From Uruburuella suis (GTDB lineage: Bacteria > Pseudomonadota > Gammaproteobacteria > Burkholderiales > Neisseriaceae): DNA of 26,446 nt. A program made the position numbers and the translations under genes. The notes under the pieces were generated by a model. It was not told the origin of the DNA and ran no database searches. It worked only from the letters and a program-made list of their open reading frames with translations. This document shows positions 7,248-14,750 of this stretch, piece by piece (position 1 is the stretch's first letter; each line of letters opens with the position of its first letter). Location: contig NZ_SLXE01000031.1 of the NCBI RefSeq assembly GCF_004341385.1, positions 1 to 26,446 on the forward strand. Reading direction: 5' to 3'.

Positions 7248-7514
7248 TTTTACACAAGCTTAACTTTTATGCCGACCATGCGGATGCAAACGCAACGTGT
7301 CACAAACCATACACAAAATCTGTGGATAAGCTTGTGTATAAATAGGGCTTAAGAGGAAAAAACCTTGTTGCAGCAAACGCTGTTTATCATTGCCTAAAAT
7401 TCAGGCAATAAAAAAGCATATAAAAATCAATAAATTAAATTTAATCAATCAAAGGGTGAAACGCCATTAAGAAAAAGCTTAGCAAAAACAAGGCCGTCTG
7501 AAAGCTGTGTATGA
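7248..7514. promoter_or_regulatory. Cluster of DnaA-box-like sites beside an AT-rich tract
   Basis: Between can and proS, two exact TGTGNATAA boxes lie in the same direction 12 bases apart (7321-7329 and 7333-7341). Weaker matches are at 7248-7256 (opposite strand, one mismatch), 7307-7315 (opposite strand, two) and 7506-7514 (one). An A/T-rich stretch covers about 7408-7455, and a 7-bp inverted repeat (ATTGCCT...AGGCAAT) lies at 7389-7409. No gene is evident in 7164-7623. It could be a DnaA titration or regulatory site, or chance in AT-rich DNA. Confidence 0.4.
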
Positions 7515-7583
7515 AAGCGGTTGACAGTCGCCCGAAATGGCCGAATCCGCCGAGAAAAACATGTTGCTGCCGCCTTTTCGCGG

Positions 7584-7589
7584 TACAAT
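7584..7589 (+). promoter_or_regulatory. Putative -10 box of proS
   Basis: TACAAT in the context GCGGTACAATCACGC lies 34 bases before the proS ATG. No strong -35 box is seen at the expected distance. A TTGACA at 7521-7526 has no good -10 partner. Confidence 0.4.
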
Positions 7590-7623
7590 CACGCATCATT
7601 TTACACACCAGAATTTACCGATT

Positions 7624-9342
7624 ATGAAAGCCAGCCAGTTTTTTATTTCCACCTTAAAAGAAGCCCCCGCCGAAGCCACGTTGCCCAGCCATCAGCTGAT
7701 GATACGCGCAGGTTTGGTGAAAGGCGTGGCTTCCGGCCTCTACACTTGGATGCCGATGGGCTTGCGCGTGTTGCGTAAAGTGGAAAACATTGTGCGCGAA
7801 GAAATGAACCGCGCAGGCGCAGTGGAATTGCTGATGCCGGTGATTCAGCCGGCTGAATTGTGGCAAGAGAGCGGGCGCTGGGAATTTTACGGCAAAGAAT
7901 TGCTGCGCATCAAAGACCGTCACACCCGCGATTTCTGTATGGGCCCCACTTGCGAAGAAGTGATTACCGACATCGTGCGCAAAGAAATCACCAGCTATAA
8001 ACAATTGCCGAAAAATTTCTACCACATCCAAACCAAATTCCGCGACGAAGTGCGCCCGCGTTTCGGTGTGATGCGCGCGCGCGAATTTGTGATGAAAGAT
8101 GCCTATTCCTTCCACGCCGATTACGAATCATTGGTAAACGAAGGCTATCAGCCCATGTATGACGCCTATTGCCGCATTTTCGACCGCCTCGGCCTGAACT
8201 ACCGCCCCGTGGCCGCCGACACCGGCAGCATCGGCGGCACCGGCTCGCACGAATTCCAAGTGCTGGCCGAGAGCGGTGAAGACGTGATTGCCTATAGCGA
8301 CACTTCCGATTTCGCCGCCAACGTCGAATTGGCCGCCACCCTGCCGCTGGCAGGCGCGCGCGCTGCCGCCGCTGCCCAATTGGCCAAAGTGCACACCCCC
8401 GATGTGAAAACCATCGCCGCCTTGGTGGCATTTTTAAATATTCCGATTGAACAAACGCTCAAATCCATTGTGGTGGAAGGCGAAGAAGCAGGCGAAATCG
8501 TGCTGCTGCTCTTGCGCGGCGACCACGAATTCAACGACATCAAAGCCGAAAAACTCGCCGGCGTGAAAACCCCGCTCACCATGGCCGACCCCGCGCAAAT
8601 CCGCGCCCAATTCGGCGCCAATGGCGGCTCGCTCGGCCCCGTGGGTTTCACCGGCCGCGTGTATGCCGATTTCGCCACCGAAAAAGGCGCCGATTGGGTG
8701 ATTGGCGCCAATGAAGACGACCAACACTACACCGGCTTCAACTTCGGCCGCGATGCCGCCGAGCCGCAATTTGTCGATTTGCGCAACGTGATCGAAGGCG
8801 ATGAGAGTCCCGATGGTGAAGGCCGTCTGAAACTCGCACGCGGTATCGAAGTGGGCCATGTGTTCCAATTGCGCACCAAATATTCCGAAGCCATGAACGC
8901 CACCGTGCTCGACAACAACGGCAAAGCCAAAGTGATGGAAATGGGCTGCTACGGCATCGGCATCACCCGCATCGTGGCCGCCGCCATCGAGCAAAACAAC
9001 GACGAGCGCGGCATCATCTGGACCGACGCCATGGCACCCTTTGCCGTGGTGATTGTGCCGATGAACTATAAAAAATCCGACAGCGTGCGCGAAGCGGCCG
9101 ATAAGCTTTATGCCGACCTGCTCGCCGCCGGCGCCGACGTGCTGCTCGACGACCGCGACGAGCGCGCCGGCGTGTTGCTCAACGATTCCGAGCTGCTCGG
9201 CATCCCGCACCGCATCGTCATCGGCGACCGCGCCTTGAAAGAAGGCAATGTCGAATACGCCGAACGCCGCGCGGGTGAATCGCAAAGCGTGCCCGTGGGC
9301 GAAGTGGTGGAAAAAGTGCTTGCTGCGATAAATGCGAAATAA
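7624..9342 (+). CDS. proS: Prolyl-tRNA synthetase, bacterial type with editing domain
   Basis: ProS charges tRNA-Pro with proline. The 572 residues fit the bacterial form. Class II motif 1 is around 39-76 (GLYTWMPMGLRVL onward), motif 2 is FRDEVRPRFGVMRAREF (139-155) and motif 3 is GCYGIGITRIV (441-451). The insertion between motifs 2 and 3 (about 225-380) corresponds to the YbaK-like editing domain that clears mischarged alanine, and the C-terminus is the anticodon-binding domain. An in-frame ATG at 7537 would add 29 unrelated residues upstream of the promoter; the start at 7624 (MKASQFF) matches the family. A DUS at 8820-8831 is read in frame as EGRLK. Confidence 0.97.
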   Translation: MKASQFFISTLKEAPAEATLPSHQLMIRAGLVKGVASGLYTWMPMGLRVLRKVENIVREEMNRAGAVELLMPVIQPAELWQESGRWEFYGKELLRIKDRHTRDFCMGPTCEEVITDIVRKEITSYKQLPKNFYHIQTKFRDEVRPRFGVMRAREFVMKDAYSFHADYESLVNEGYQPMYDAYCRIFDRLGLNYRPVAADTGSIGGTGSHEFQVLAESGEDVIAYSDTSDFAANVELAATLPLAGARAAAAAQLAKVHTPDVKTIAALVAFLNIPIEQTLKSIVVEGEEAGEIVLLLLRGDHEFNDIKAEKLAGVKTPLTMADPAQIRAQFGANGGSLGPVGFTGRVYADFATEKGADWVIGANEDDQHYTGFNFGRDAAEPQFVDLRNVIEGDESPDGEGRLKLARGIEVGHVFQLRTKYSEAMNATVLDNNGKAKVMEMGCYGIGITRIVAAAIEQNNDERGIIWTDAMAPFAVVIVPMNYKKSDSVREAADKLYADLLAAGADVLLDDRDERAGVLLNDSELLGIPHRIVIGDRALKEGNVEYAERRAGESQSVPVGEVVEKVLAAINAK

Positions 9343-9344
9343 TC

Positions 9345-9381
9345 AAAAGGCCGTCTGAAAAGTTTTCAGACGGCCTTTTTG
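9345..9381 (+). terminator. DUS-pair terminator of proS
   Basis: AAAAGGCCGTCTGAAAA and TTTTCAGACGGCCTTTTT form a perfect stem followed by T residues, immediately after the proS stop. Confidence 0.9.
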
Positions 9382-9415
9382 TGATGGGGCAAAGCCTGCT
9401 TGAATTTAGTTTGCA

Positions 9416-9567
9416 TATAGTGAAATGCAATAATAAAGTTGCACGCAACTGCATTTTGCAACGGCGTAGGTTGGGTTGATAAACCCAACGTTTCAGACGG
9501 CTTGTGAATTGGTTGGGTTTACAACCCAACCTACCCGCCGTAGCACTTTTTTATGCATTCCATTATA
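9416..9567. mobile_element. Correia-like MITE with REP core (copy 2)
   Basis: This 152-bp element is bounded by TATAGTGAAATGCA and TGCATTCCATTATA. It has a well-kept pair of opposed GTAGG hairpins: GTAGGTTGGGTT with its AAACCCAACG partner at left and an AACCCAACCTAC unit at right, with a DUS-like CAGACGGC between. The right end lies about 50 bases before the next gene, so it may influence that gene's promoter. Confidence 0.72.
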
Positions 9568-9619
9568 GCATTTTGTATATTGCTGATTTTATTTTCGAAA
9601 AATACCGAAGGAGCTTGAA

Positions 9620-10270
9620 ATGCCGAACGTGATGCTCGAAACCCGCCCGGTGCAGGTAAACAATATCTTCTGCATCGGCCGCAATTATGTCGACCATATT
9701 GCCGAATTGAAAAACGAAACGCCCACCGAGCCGGTGGTGTTTATGAAACCGAACAACAGCATTCTGCATCAGGGTGCGGCCATTAAATTGCCGGCTTACA
9801 GCGCCTCGGTGCATTATGAATGCGAATTGGTGTTGCTGATTGGTGAAGACGCAGACGGCATTGATGCAGAAAATCCGCTGAAAATCATTGCCGGCTACGG
9901 CGTGGGGCTGGATTTGACCGCGCGCGATGTGCAAGGCCGTCTGAAAGAAAAAGGGTTGCCGTGGACGAAGGCCAAAGGTTTTCGCGGCGCGGCTTGTGTG
10001 TCGGATTTTGTGGCGGCGGATAAATTGAGTCGGCCGCAAGATTGCGAATTCACGTTTAAAGTGAATGGCGAAATGCGCCAACACGGCCACACCTCGCACA
10101 TGATTTACCCGCTGGCGGCGATTTTGCAGGAGCTGGCTGAAAGCTATGGCTTGCGCGCAGGCGATGTGGTGTTTACCGGCACGCCCGCCGGCGTGGGGCA
10201 GCTGCACAGCGGCGACAAGCTGGCGCTGGATTTGGCCGGCGTGGTGCAGGCGGCGTTTGAAGTGGTGTGA
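9620..10270 (+). CDS. Fumarylacetoacetate hydrolase (FAH) family enzyme, YcgM-like
   Basis: FAH-fold enzymes act on 1,3-dicarbonyl or acylpyruvate-type substrates using a divalent metal. The 216 residues match the short YcgM/FAHD1 group. Likely metal ligands are E67 and E69 (HYECELV) and D98 (GYGVGLDLTARD); the closing motif is GDVVFTGTPAGVG. The exact substrate cannot be told from sequence; acylpyruvate hydrolysis, or oxaloacetate decarboxylation or tautomerisation, have been shown for relatives. AAGGAG lies 6 bases before the ATG. A DUS at 9934-9945 is read in frame as QGRLK. The TGA stop (10268-10270) is also the left target repeat of the following MITE, and a 10-bp repeat TGAAGTGGTG lies on both sides of that insertion. 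Confidence 0.88.
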   Translation: MPNVMLETRPVQVNNIFCIGRNYVDHIAELKNETPTEPVVFMKPNNSILHQGAAIKLPAYSASVHYECELVLLIGEDADGIDAENPLKIIAGYGVGLDLTARDVQGRLKEKGLPWTKAKGFRGAACVSDFVAADKLSRPQDCEFTFKVNGEMRQHGHTSHMIYPLAAILQELAESYGLRAGDVVFTGTPAGVGQLHSGDKLALDLAGVVQAAFEVV

Positions 10271-10460
10271 TACCCATTCTAAAAAATAACCTGACAAAAT
10301 AAAAGCAGTTCGGCAACATTATCCGCGTAGGTCGGATTCTTGAATCCGACGTTTGGCCAACGGCCAAAGCGATGTGCGTGCCTTGTTCTGCGAACAAGTG
10401 TCGGATTCGAGAATCCGACCTACAGGCTGTCTGTTTGTATATTATTTTTTTGAATGGGTA
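10271..10460. mobile_element. MITE-like element, long form (copy 4), inserted at a stop codon
   Basis: This 190-bp element is nearly identical to the one at 1903-2092, including the paired GTAGG TCGGATTC hairpins. The ends are TACCCATTCTAAAAAATAA and TTATTTTTTTGAATGGGTA. It is flanked by TGA (10268-10270 and 10461-10463); the left TGA is the stop codon of the FAH-family gene. Equal length and high identity to copy 1 suggest fairly recent spread. Confidence 0.78.
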
Positions 10461-10480
10461 TGAAGTGGTGATGGGCAATA

Positions 10481-10517
10481 AAAGGCCGTCTGAAATTGTT
10501 TTCAGACGGCCTTTTTC
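10481..10517. terminator. DUS-pair terminator between convergent genes
   Basis: AAAAGGCCGTCTGAAA and TTTTCAGACGGCCTTTTT flank a short loop; a third DUS in the same direction as the right arm follows at 10515-10526 and touches the stop of the minus-strand DedA gene. It serves the FAH gene and/or dedA-like gene. Confidence 0.75.
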
Positions 10518-10525
10518 AGACGGCC

Positions 10526-11164
10526 TTACCGTTTCGCTTCGCGGCGCGCACGCACCACTTCGATTACGCCGGGCAGCACCGAAATCACGATAATGGCGGC
10601 CAGCACCAGCGCGAGGTTGTTTTTCACCAGCGGAATGTTGGCGAAAAAGTAGCCGGCATAAGAAAACAGCACCACCCACAAAATGGCGCCGATGATGTTG
10701 TAGCGGATAAAGCGGCCGTAGTGCATATTGCCCATGCCGGCCACAAAAGGCGCGAATGTGCGCACAATCGGCACAAAGCGGGCGATGATAATGGTTTTGC
10801 CGCCGTGTTTTTCATAAAAAGCGTGGGTTTTGTCGAGATAGGCGCGGCGGAAGATTTTGGAATCGGGGTTGGCAAAAAGGCGCGCGCCGAAATATTTTCC
10901 GATGGCGAAATTCACCGCGTCGCCCAAAATGGCGGCCACCAAAAGCAGCGCCACCATCAAGTGAATATTCATTTCGCCCAAGGCGGCAATGCCGCCGGCG
11001 GCAAACAAGAGTGAGTCGCCCGGCAGAAAAGGCGTGACCACCAGGCCGGTTTCGCAGAAGATGATTAAAAACAAAATGGCATAAATCCACACGCCGTATT
11101 CGGCGGAAAGAGCGGCCAGATGCTGGTCGATGTGCAGGATAAAATCGATAATGGTGCTGATCAC
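10526..11164 (-). CDS. DedA-family inner-membrane protein
   Basis: DedA proteins are membrane transporters tied to undecaprenyl-phosphate or phospholipid flipping and to proton-motive-force homeostasis. The 212 residues carry the family residues: E38 (FCETGLVVTPFLPGD), D50, a GD pair at 81-82, and R129/R135 in IIIARFVPIVRTFAPFVAGMG. In E. coli YqjA/YghB the equivalent acidic and arginine residues are essential. Several hydrophobic spans occur, including re-entrant-type segments near 40-60 and 130-145. It is not clear which E. coli paralogue it corresponds to. Convergent with the FAH gene; its upstream region carries degenerate DUS copies. Confidence 0.9.
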   Translation of the reverse strand: MISTIIDFILHIDQHLAALSAEYGVWIYAILFLIIFCETGLVVTPFLPGDSLLFAAGGIAALGEMNIHLMVALLLVAAILGDAVNFAIGKYFGARLFANPDSKIFRRAYLDKTHAFYEKHGGKTIIIARFVPIVRTFAPFVAGMGNMHYGRFIRYNIIGAILWVVLFSYAGYFFANIPLVKNNLALVLAAIIVISVLPGVIEVVRARREAKR

Positions 11165-11318
11165 GAATAGTCTTTCTTGATGGGAAGCGGGGATTTTAAA
11201 CAGGCTGTCTGAATAAAGTCTTAAGAAGGCCCTGTTTCAGACGGCCTTCATGATTTGAAGTTCGCTATTTTAGGGGAAAAAGCATGGCGCGCCAAACGAA
11301 TCAAACAAACGGCGCGGC

Positions 11319-11348
11319 TTGCCGCTCTGCGTGGAAACAACGTACAAT
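11319..11348 (+). promoter_or_regulatory. Putative hda promoter
   Basis: TTGCCG (11319-11324) and TACAAT (11343-11348) are separated by 18 bases. The -10 lies 33 bases before the GTG start at 11381, inside what would be coding sequence if translation began at 11255, which argues for the downstream start. Confidence 0.45.
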
Positions 11349-11380
11349 TGCGCACATTGCCCAACGCAAAAAGATTGTTT

Positions 11381-12049
11381 GTGAACCAGCTTATTTTTGA
11401 TTTCGCCCACCAGGCCTACCCCGGATTCGATAAATTTCTGGGCACAGCCAATGCCGAATTGCTGCATGTGCTGCAACAGCAACACGGGCAGTTTATTTAT
11501 GTGTGGGGGCAGCAAGGCTCGGGCAAAAGCCATCTTTTGCAGGCATGGGTGGCGCAGGCTTTGCAGGCGGGGCACGAAGCCGCTTATGTGGATGCCGCGC
11601 GCATGCCGCTCACTGACAAGGCTTTCGAAGCCGATTATCTGGCCATCGATCAGGCAGAAAAACTCAATGATGACGAGCAGGCGCTGCTTTTTGCCGTGTT
11701 TAACCGCTTTCGCAACAGCGGCAAAGGTTTTTTGCTGCTCTCGGCCGATGTGCCGCCGCAGCAATTGCTTATCCGCGAAGACTTGCGCACGCGCATGGGC
11801 TATTGCCTGGTGTATGACGTGAAGCCTTTGAGCGACCAAGAAAAAACCGCCGCGCTCGCCGACATGGCCGCCGCCCGCCAGCTCACCGTCGACCCCGAAA
11901 TTTTCACCTATCTGCTCAACCACTGGCGCCGCGATATGGACAGCCTCGTGCAGATGCTCGACACGCTGGACAATTATTCCATGATGATGGGCAAGCGCAT
12001 CACGCTGCCCTTGCTGCGCCAGCTTTTAAAACAACAGGAAGCCGAATGA
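11381..12049 (+). CDS. hda: DnaA inactivator Hda (DnaA-homologous AAA+ protein)
   Basis: Hda works with the DNA-loaded sliding clamp to stimulate ATP hydrolysis by DnaA after initiation, preventing re-initiation. From a GTG start the product is 222 residues. It opens with the clamp-binding hexapeptide QLIFDF (residues 3-8), has Walker A GQQGSGKS (43-50) and a Walker B-like YLAID (86-90), and ends without the DNA-binding domain of DnaA. The frame is open back to an ATG at 11255, but the GTG is preferred because relatives start MNQLIFDF and a promoter-like pair lies between. Shine-Dalgarno pairing is weak. The next gene overlaps by 4 bases (ATGA), indicating translational coupling. Confidence 0.93.
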   Translation: MNQLIFDFAHQAYPGFDKFLGTANAELLHVLQQQHGQFIYVWGQQGSGKSHLLQAWVAQALQAGHEAAYVDAARMPLTDKAFEADYLAIDQAEKLNDDEQALLFAVFNRFRNSGKGFLLLSADVPPQQLLIREDLRTRMGYCLVYDVKPLSDQEKTAALADMAAARQLTVDPEIFTYLLNHWRRDMDSLVQMLDTLDNYSMMMGKRITLPLLRQLLKQQEAE

Positions 12050-12714
12050 CCAACCTCGCCATTTTCGATCTCGACCACACGCTGATCAACGCCGATTCCG
12101 ACAACACCTGGCCGCAATACCTGATGCAAAAAGGCGTGGTCGATGCCGAATTTGTGCGCATGAAAAACGACAAATTCTATCAAGATTACCTCAACGGCTG
12201 CCTCGATATCGATGAATTTCTGCAATTCCAGCTCGCGCCGCTCACCCGCTTCAGCATGGAAGAATTGGCCGACATGCACCGCGAATTCACCCAAGCATTC
12301 ATTCTGCCGCACATCAGCCCGATGGCGAAAATGCTGGTGCAGAGCCACCGCCAAACCGGCGACGAATTGCTGGTGATTTCTTCCACCAACGAATTCATCA
12401 TCACACCCATCTGCCACTTGTTCGGCATTGAAAACATTATCGGCACACAGCTCGAAATCGGTGAAAACGGGCGCTACACCGGCGGCTATATCGGCACACC
12501 CAGCCTGAAAGAGGGCAAAATCACACGCCTGAACGAATGGCTGGCTGCGCGCGGCGAAACTCTGCAAAGCTACGGCAAAAGCTATTTCTACAGCGATTCG
12601 AAAAACGACTTACCGCTCTTGCGCCATGTGAGCGACCCCGTGGCGGTGAATCCCGATGAAGTGTTGCTGCAAGAAGCCACGGAAAAAGGCTGGCCGGTGT
12701 TGAATTTTATGTAA
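12046..12714 (+). CDS. HAD-superfamily phosphatase, subfamily IB (SerB-like)
   Basis: The 222-residue protein has all four HAD motifs: DLDHT with nucleophile D8 and acid D10, the ISST segment (111-114), K158 in KEGKIT, and SDSKNDLP (183-190). A helical cap lies between motifs I and II. It fits the HAD-IB group of cytoplasmic phosphomonoesterases related to phosphoserine phosphatase; relatives are annotated as phosphoserine- or histidinol-phosphatase-like, and the substrate cannot be assigned from sequence. It is coupled to hda by an ATGA overlap, an arrangement that need not imply shared function. A single DUS follows directly after the stop. Confidence 0.87.
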   Translation: MTNLAIFDLDHTLINADSDNTWPQYLMQKGVVDAEFVRMKNDKFYQDYLNGCLDIDEFLQFQLAPLTRFSMEELADMHREFTQAFILPHISPMAKMLVQSHRQTGDELLVISSTNEFIITPICHLFGIENIIGTQLEIGENGRYTGGYIGTPSLKEGKITRLNEWLAARGETLQSYGKSYFYSDSKNDLPLLRHVSDPVAVNPDEVLLQEATEKGWPVLNFM

Positions 12715-12741
12715 AGGCCGTCTGAAGTAGGGCTGTAACAG

Positions 12742-12766
12742 CGTAGATTGGGTTGATAAACCCAAG
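12742..12766 (+). repeat. Solo REP-like hairpin, TTGGGTT type
   Basis: GTAGATTGGGTTGATAAACC continues into CAAGG, matching the left hairpin of the Correia-like MITEs (9416-9567) without the element's ends. It lies in the 224-base gap between the HAD gene and cutA. A second, weaker GTAGGGTGC hairpin-like sequence occurs at about 12829-12856. Confidence 0.5.
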
Positions 12767-12938
12767 GTTTCAGACAGCAGTGAAATCAAAGAAAAACGGA
12801 TGCGAAATAAGAAATCCCAAATCGCGGGTAGGGTGCTTGGCGCAGCCACGCACGCGGTTTAAACTTCTGTGTGTATGTTTGTATCCGTTTTCATTTTTTC
12901 TCCTATATTTAATTAATCAACAAGTTAGGCCGTCTGAA

Positions 12939-13262
12939 ATGCCGCCATACAAACCCGTGATCATCACCACCACCGCCGCCGACCGCGAAGAAGCACAGCG
13001 CATCGGCGCGGCGCTGCTGGAAAAAAAGCTCGCCGCCTGCGTGCAATATGAAATCATTTGGAGCCATTATGAATGGCAGGGCGAAACGCGCATCGACGGC
13101 GAAATCCGCCTCACCATCAAATCCGCCCGCTGCCATTATGCCGCCGTAGAAAAAACCATCCGCGCCTTGCACAGCTATGAATGCCCGCAAATTCTGATGC
13201 AGCCGGTGAGTAGGGGCTTTGCTCCATATTTACGCTGGGCGAAGGCCGCTTTGGGGTTATAA
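12939..13262 (+). CDS. cutA: Divalent-cation tolerance protein CutA
   Basis: CutA1 proteins are small, very stable trimers with a ferredoxin-like fold, linked to copper and other divalent-cation tolerance; their exact role is unsettled. The 107 residues contain the family signature: SHYEWQGE (42-49), EIRLTIKS (55-62), HSYECPQI (78-85) and YLRWAK near the end. The frame is open further upstream, but the ATG at 12939 matches the family start. This ATG directly follows a full DUS, whose AGG lies 9 bases upstream and may act as the ribosome-binding site. Confidence 0.9.
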   Translation: MPPYKPVIITTTAADREEAQRIGAALLEKKLAACVQYEIIWSHYEWQGETRIDGEIRLTIKSARCHYAAVEKTIRALHSYECPQILMQPVSRGFAPYLRWAKAALGL

Positions 13263-13264
13263 TA

Positions 13265-13335
13265 CAGGCCGTCTGAAAACGCCTGTGGTGTTTTTCAAGC
13301 TTTCAGACGGCCTTCAGATGCCGTCTGAAAGCTTG
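13265..13335. repeat. Three DUS copies forming alternative hairpins between cutA and panD
   Basis: A forward AG-DUS (13266-13277), a reverse DUS (13302-13313) and a forward AT-DUS (13319-13330) follow one another. The last two form a perfect 16-bp stem, 13296-13311 with 13320-13335 (CAAGCTTTCAGACGGC arm, 8-base loop). The first two can instead pair as a longer-looped hairpin ending cutA. No T run follows the second stem, so it is more likely structural than a terminator. Confidence 0.6.
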
Positions 13336-13367
13336 ATAACCATTTGAATTTTTAAAGAAAGCAAGCC

Positions 13368-13751
13368 ATGTTCCGCACCATGCTCGGCGGCAAAATCCAC
13401 CGCGCCACCGTTACCGAAGCCGATTTAAACTATGTCGGCAGCATCACCATTGATCAAGATCTGCTTGATGCGGCCGGCATTTGTGTGAACGAAAAAGTGC
13501 AAATTGTAAACAACAACAACGGCGCGCGCCTGGAAACCTACACCATTCCCGGCGAGCGCGGCAGCGGCGTGATCTGCCTCAACGGCGCGGCGGCGCGGCT
13601 GGTGCAAAAGGGCGACATCGTGATTATTATGTCGTATGTGTTGATGAGCAACGAAGAGGCAAAAAACCACGAGCCCAAAGTGGTGCTGGTAAACGAGCAA
13701 AACAAAATCCGCGGCATCATCCATTACGAGCCGCCGCACACGGTGTTGTGA
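13368..13751 (+). CDS. panD: Aspartate 1-decarboxylase (pyruvoyl enzyme) proenzyme
   Basis: PanD converts L-aspartate to beta-alanine for pantothenate and coenzyme A synthesis. The 127 residues match the family length. The self-cleavage site is G24-S25 (NYVGSITID); Ser25 becomes the pyruvoyl group of the alpha chain. Catalytic Lys9 (GGKIHRATVT) and the motif NGAAARLVQKGD (73-84) are present. No other pantothenate gene is adjacent. A weak GAAAGCAAG Shine-Dalgarno region precedes the ATG. Ended by a DUS-pair terminator. Confidence 0.96.
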   Translation: MFRTMLGGKIHRATVTEADLNYVGSITIDQDLLDAAGICVNEKVQIVNNNNGARLETYTIPGERGSGVICLNGAAARLVQKGDIVIIMSYVLMSNEEAKNHEPKVVLVNEQNKIRGIIHYEPPHTVL

Positions 13752-13766
13752 GATGGCATGAAAACC

Positions 13767-13805
13767 ATAAGGCCGTCTGAAATATTTTTTCAGACGGCCT
13801 TTTCT
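13767..13805 (+). terminator. DUS-pair terminator of panD
   Basis: AAGGCCGTCTGAAA and TTTCAGACGGCCTTTT flank a T-rich loop, 16 bases after the panD stop, followed by a T run. Confidence 0.85.
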
Positions 13806-13874
13806 TGTGTGTATTCATTTCAAGCTGCATAATGGTTTTTCTCGACATCCATCCCTCAGGCCGTCTGAAACATT

Positions 13875-14741
13875 ATGAAACTTGCCAAATTTTTAAAACA
13901 AGCCGCTTCCGTGTTAAACCGCCTCGATGCCTTGCTGCCGCCCGAAGCGGCCGAGCCGGATTGGCGGGCGCTGGCTTACCGCTGGCAGAGCGTGGGGCGG
14001 CGCGGCGTGTTGGAAAGCCTGCCCAATCCGCATACTTTTCCGCTGAATCGTTTAGCCGCAGTGGACACGCAAATGCAGCGGCTGGTGCGCAACACCGAGC
14101 AGTTTCTCGAAGGGCGGCCGGCCAATAATGTGCTGATGAGCGGCGCGCGCGGCACGGGCAAATCGTCGCTGGTGAAGGCGCTGCTGCACGAATATGCCGC
14201 GTGCGGCCTGCGCCTGATCGAAGTGGACAAAACCGATTTGGTGAGCCTGCCTTCTTTGCTCACGCTGCTGGAAAAGCGGCCGGAAAAGTTTATTGTGTTT
14301 TGCGATGATTTGTCGTTTGAGAGCGGCGAAGACACTTATAAAGCCTTGAAAACTGCGCTCGACGGCGGCCTCTCGCAGCGCTGTGACAATGTGCTGGTGT
14401 ATGCCACGTCCAACCGCCGCCACCTGATGCCCGAATATATGGATGAAAACCAGGCCACCACCGGCATACGCGGCGAGGTGCAGCCCAAAGAGGCGGTGGA
14501 AGAAAAAGTGTCGCTTTCCGACCGTTTCGGCTTGTGGCTGAGCTTTTACCCGTTTGACCAAAACGATTATCTGCAAGCGGTGGAAAACTGGCTCGCCGAT
14601 TTCGGCCTACCGCTGGACGACACCGCCCGCCACGCCGCGCTCAATTGGTCGTTGATGCGCGGCAGCCGCTCGGGGCGCATTGCCTGGCAGTTTGCCTGCG
14701 ATTGGGCGGGGCGGCTGCCCGGGCAAAGGGTGGTGGATTAG
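13875..14741 (+). CDS. DUF815-family AAA+ ATPase
   Basis: The 288-residue protein has Walker A GARGTGKS (90-97) and a Walker B-like IVFCDDLSFE (140-149). It continues with VLVYATSNRRHLMPEYM, a sensor-1-like strand, and an acidic SLSDRFGLWLSFYPF segment with an arginine. This is the pattern of DUF815, a widely conserved AAA+ group without an established function. No signal peptide or membrane span is seen, so it is probably cytoplasmic. A DUS ends 4 bases before the ATG; AGG is 14 bases away, too far to be a clear ribosome-binding site. It appears monocistronic and lies upstream of a MITE. Confidence 0.87.
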   Translation: MKLAKFLKQAASVLNRLDALLPPEAAEPDWRALAYRWQSVGRRGVLESLPNPHTFPLNRLAAVDTQMQRLVRNTEQFLEGRPANNVLMSGARGTGKSSLVKALLHEYAACGLRLIEVDKTDLVSLPSLLTLLEKRPEKFIVFCDDLSFESGEDTYKALKTALDGGLSQRCDNVLVYATSNRRHLMPEYMDENQATTGIRGEVQPKEAVEEKVSLSDRFGLWLSFYPFDQNDYLQAVENWLADFGLPLDDTARHAALNWSLMRGSRSGRIAWQFACDWAGRLPGQRVVD

Positions 14742-14750
14742 GGGTGTTTA

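Noticed and set aside
7389..7409. Intrinsic terminator between can and proS
   Set aside because: The 7-bp stem is followed by A rather than T residues on the plus strand, and on the minus strand the T run precedes the stem.
11255..11380. Upstream extension of hda from an ATG at 11255
   Set aside because: Hda proteins begin with the clamp-binding motif right after the start; the GTG at 11381 fits, and a promoter-like pair lies within the extension.
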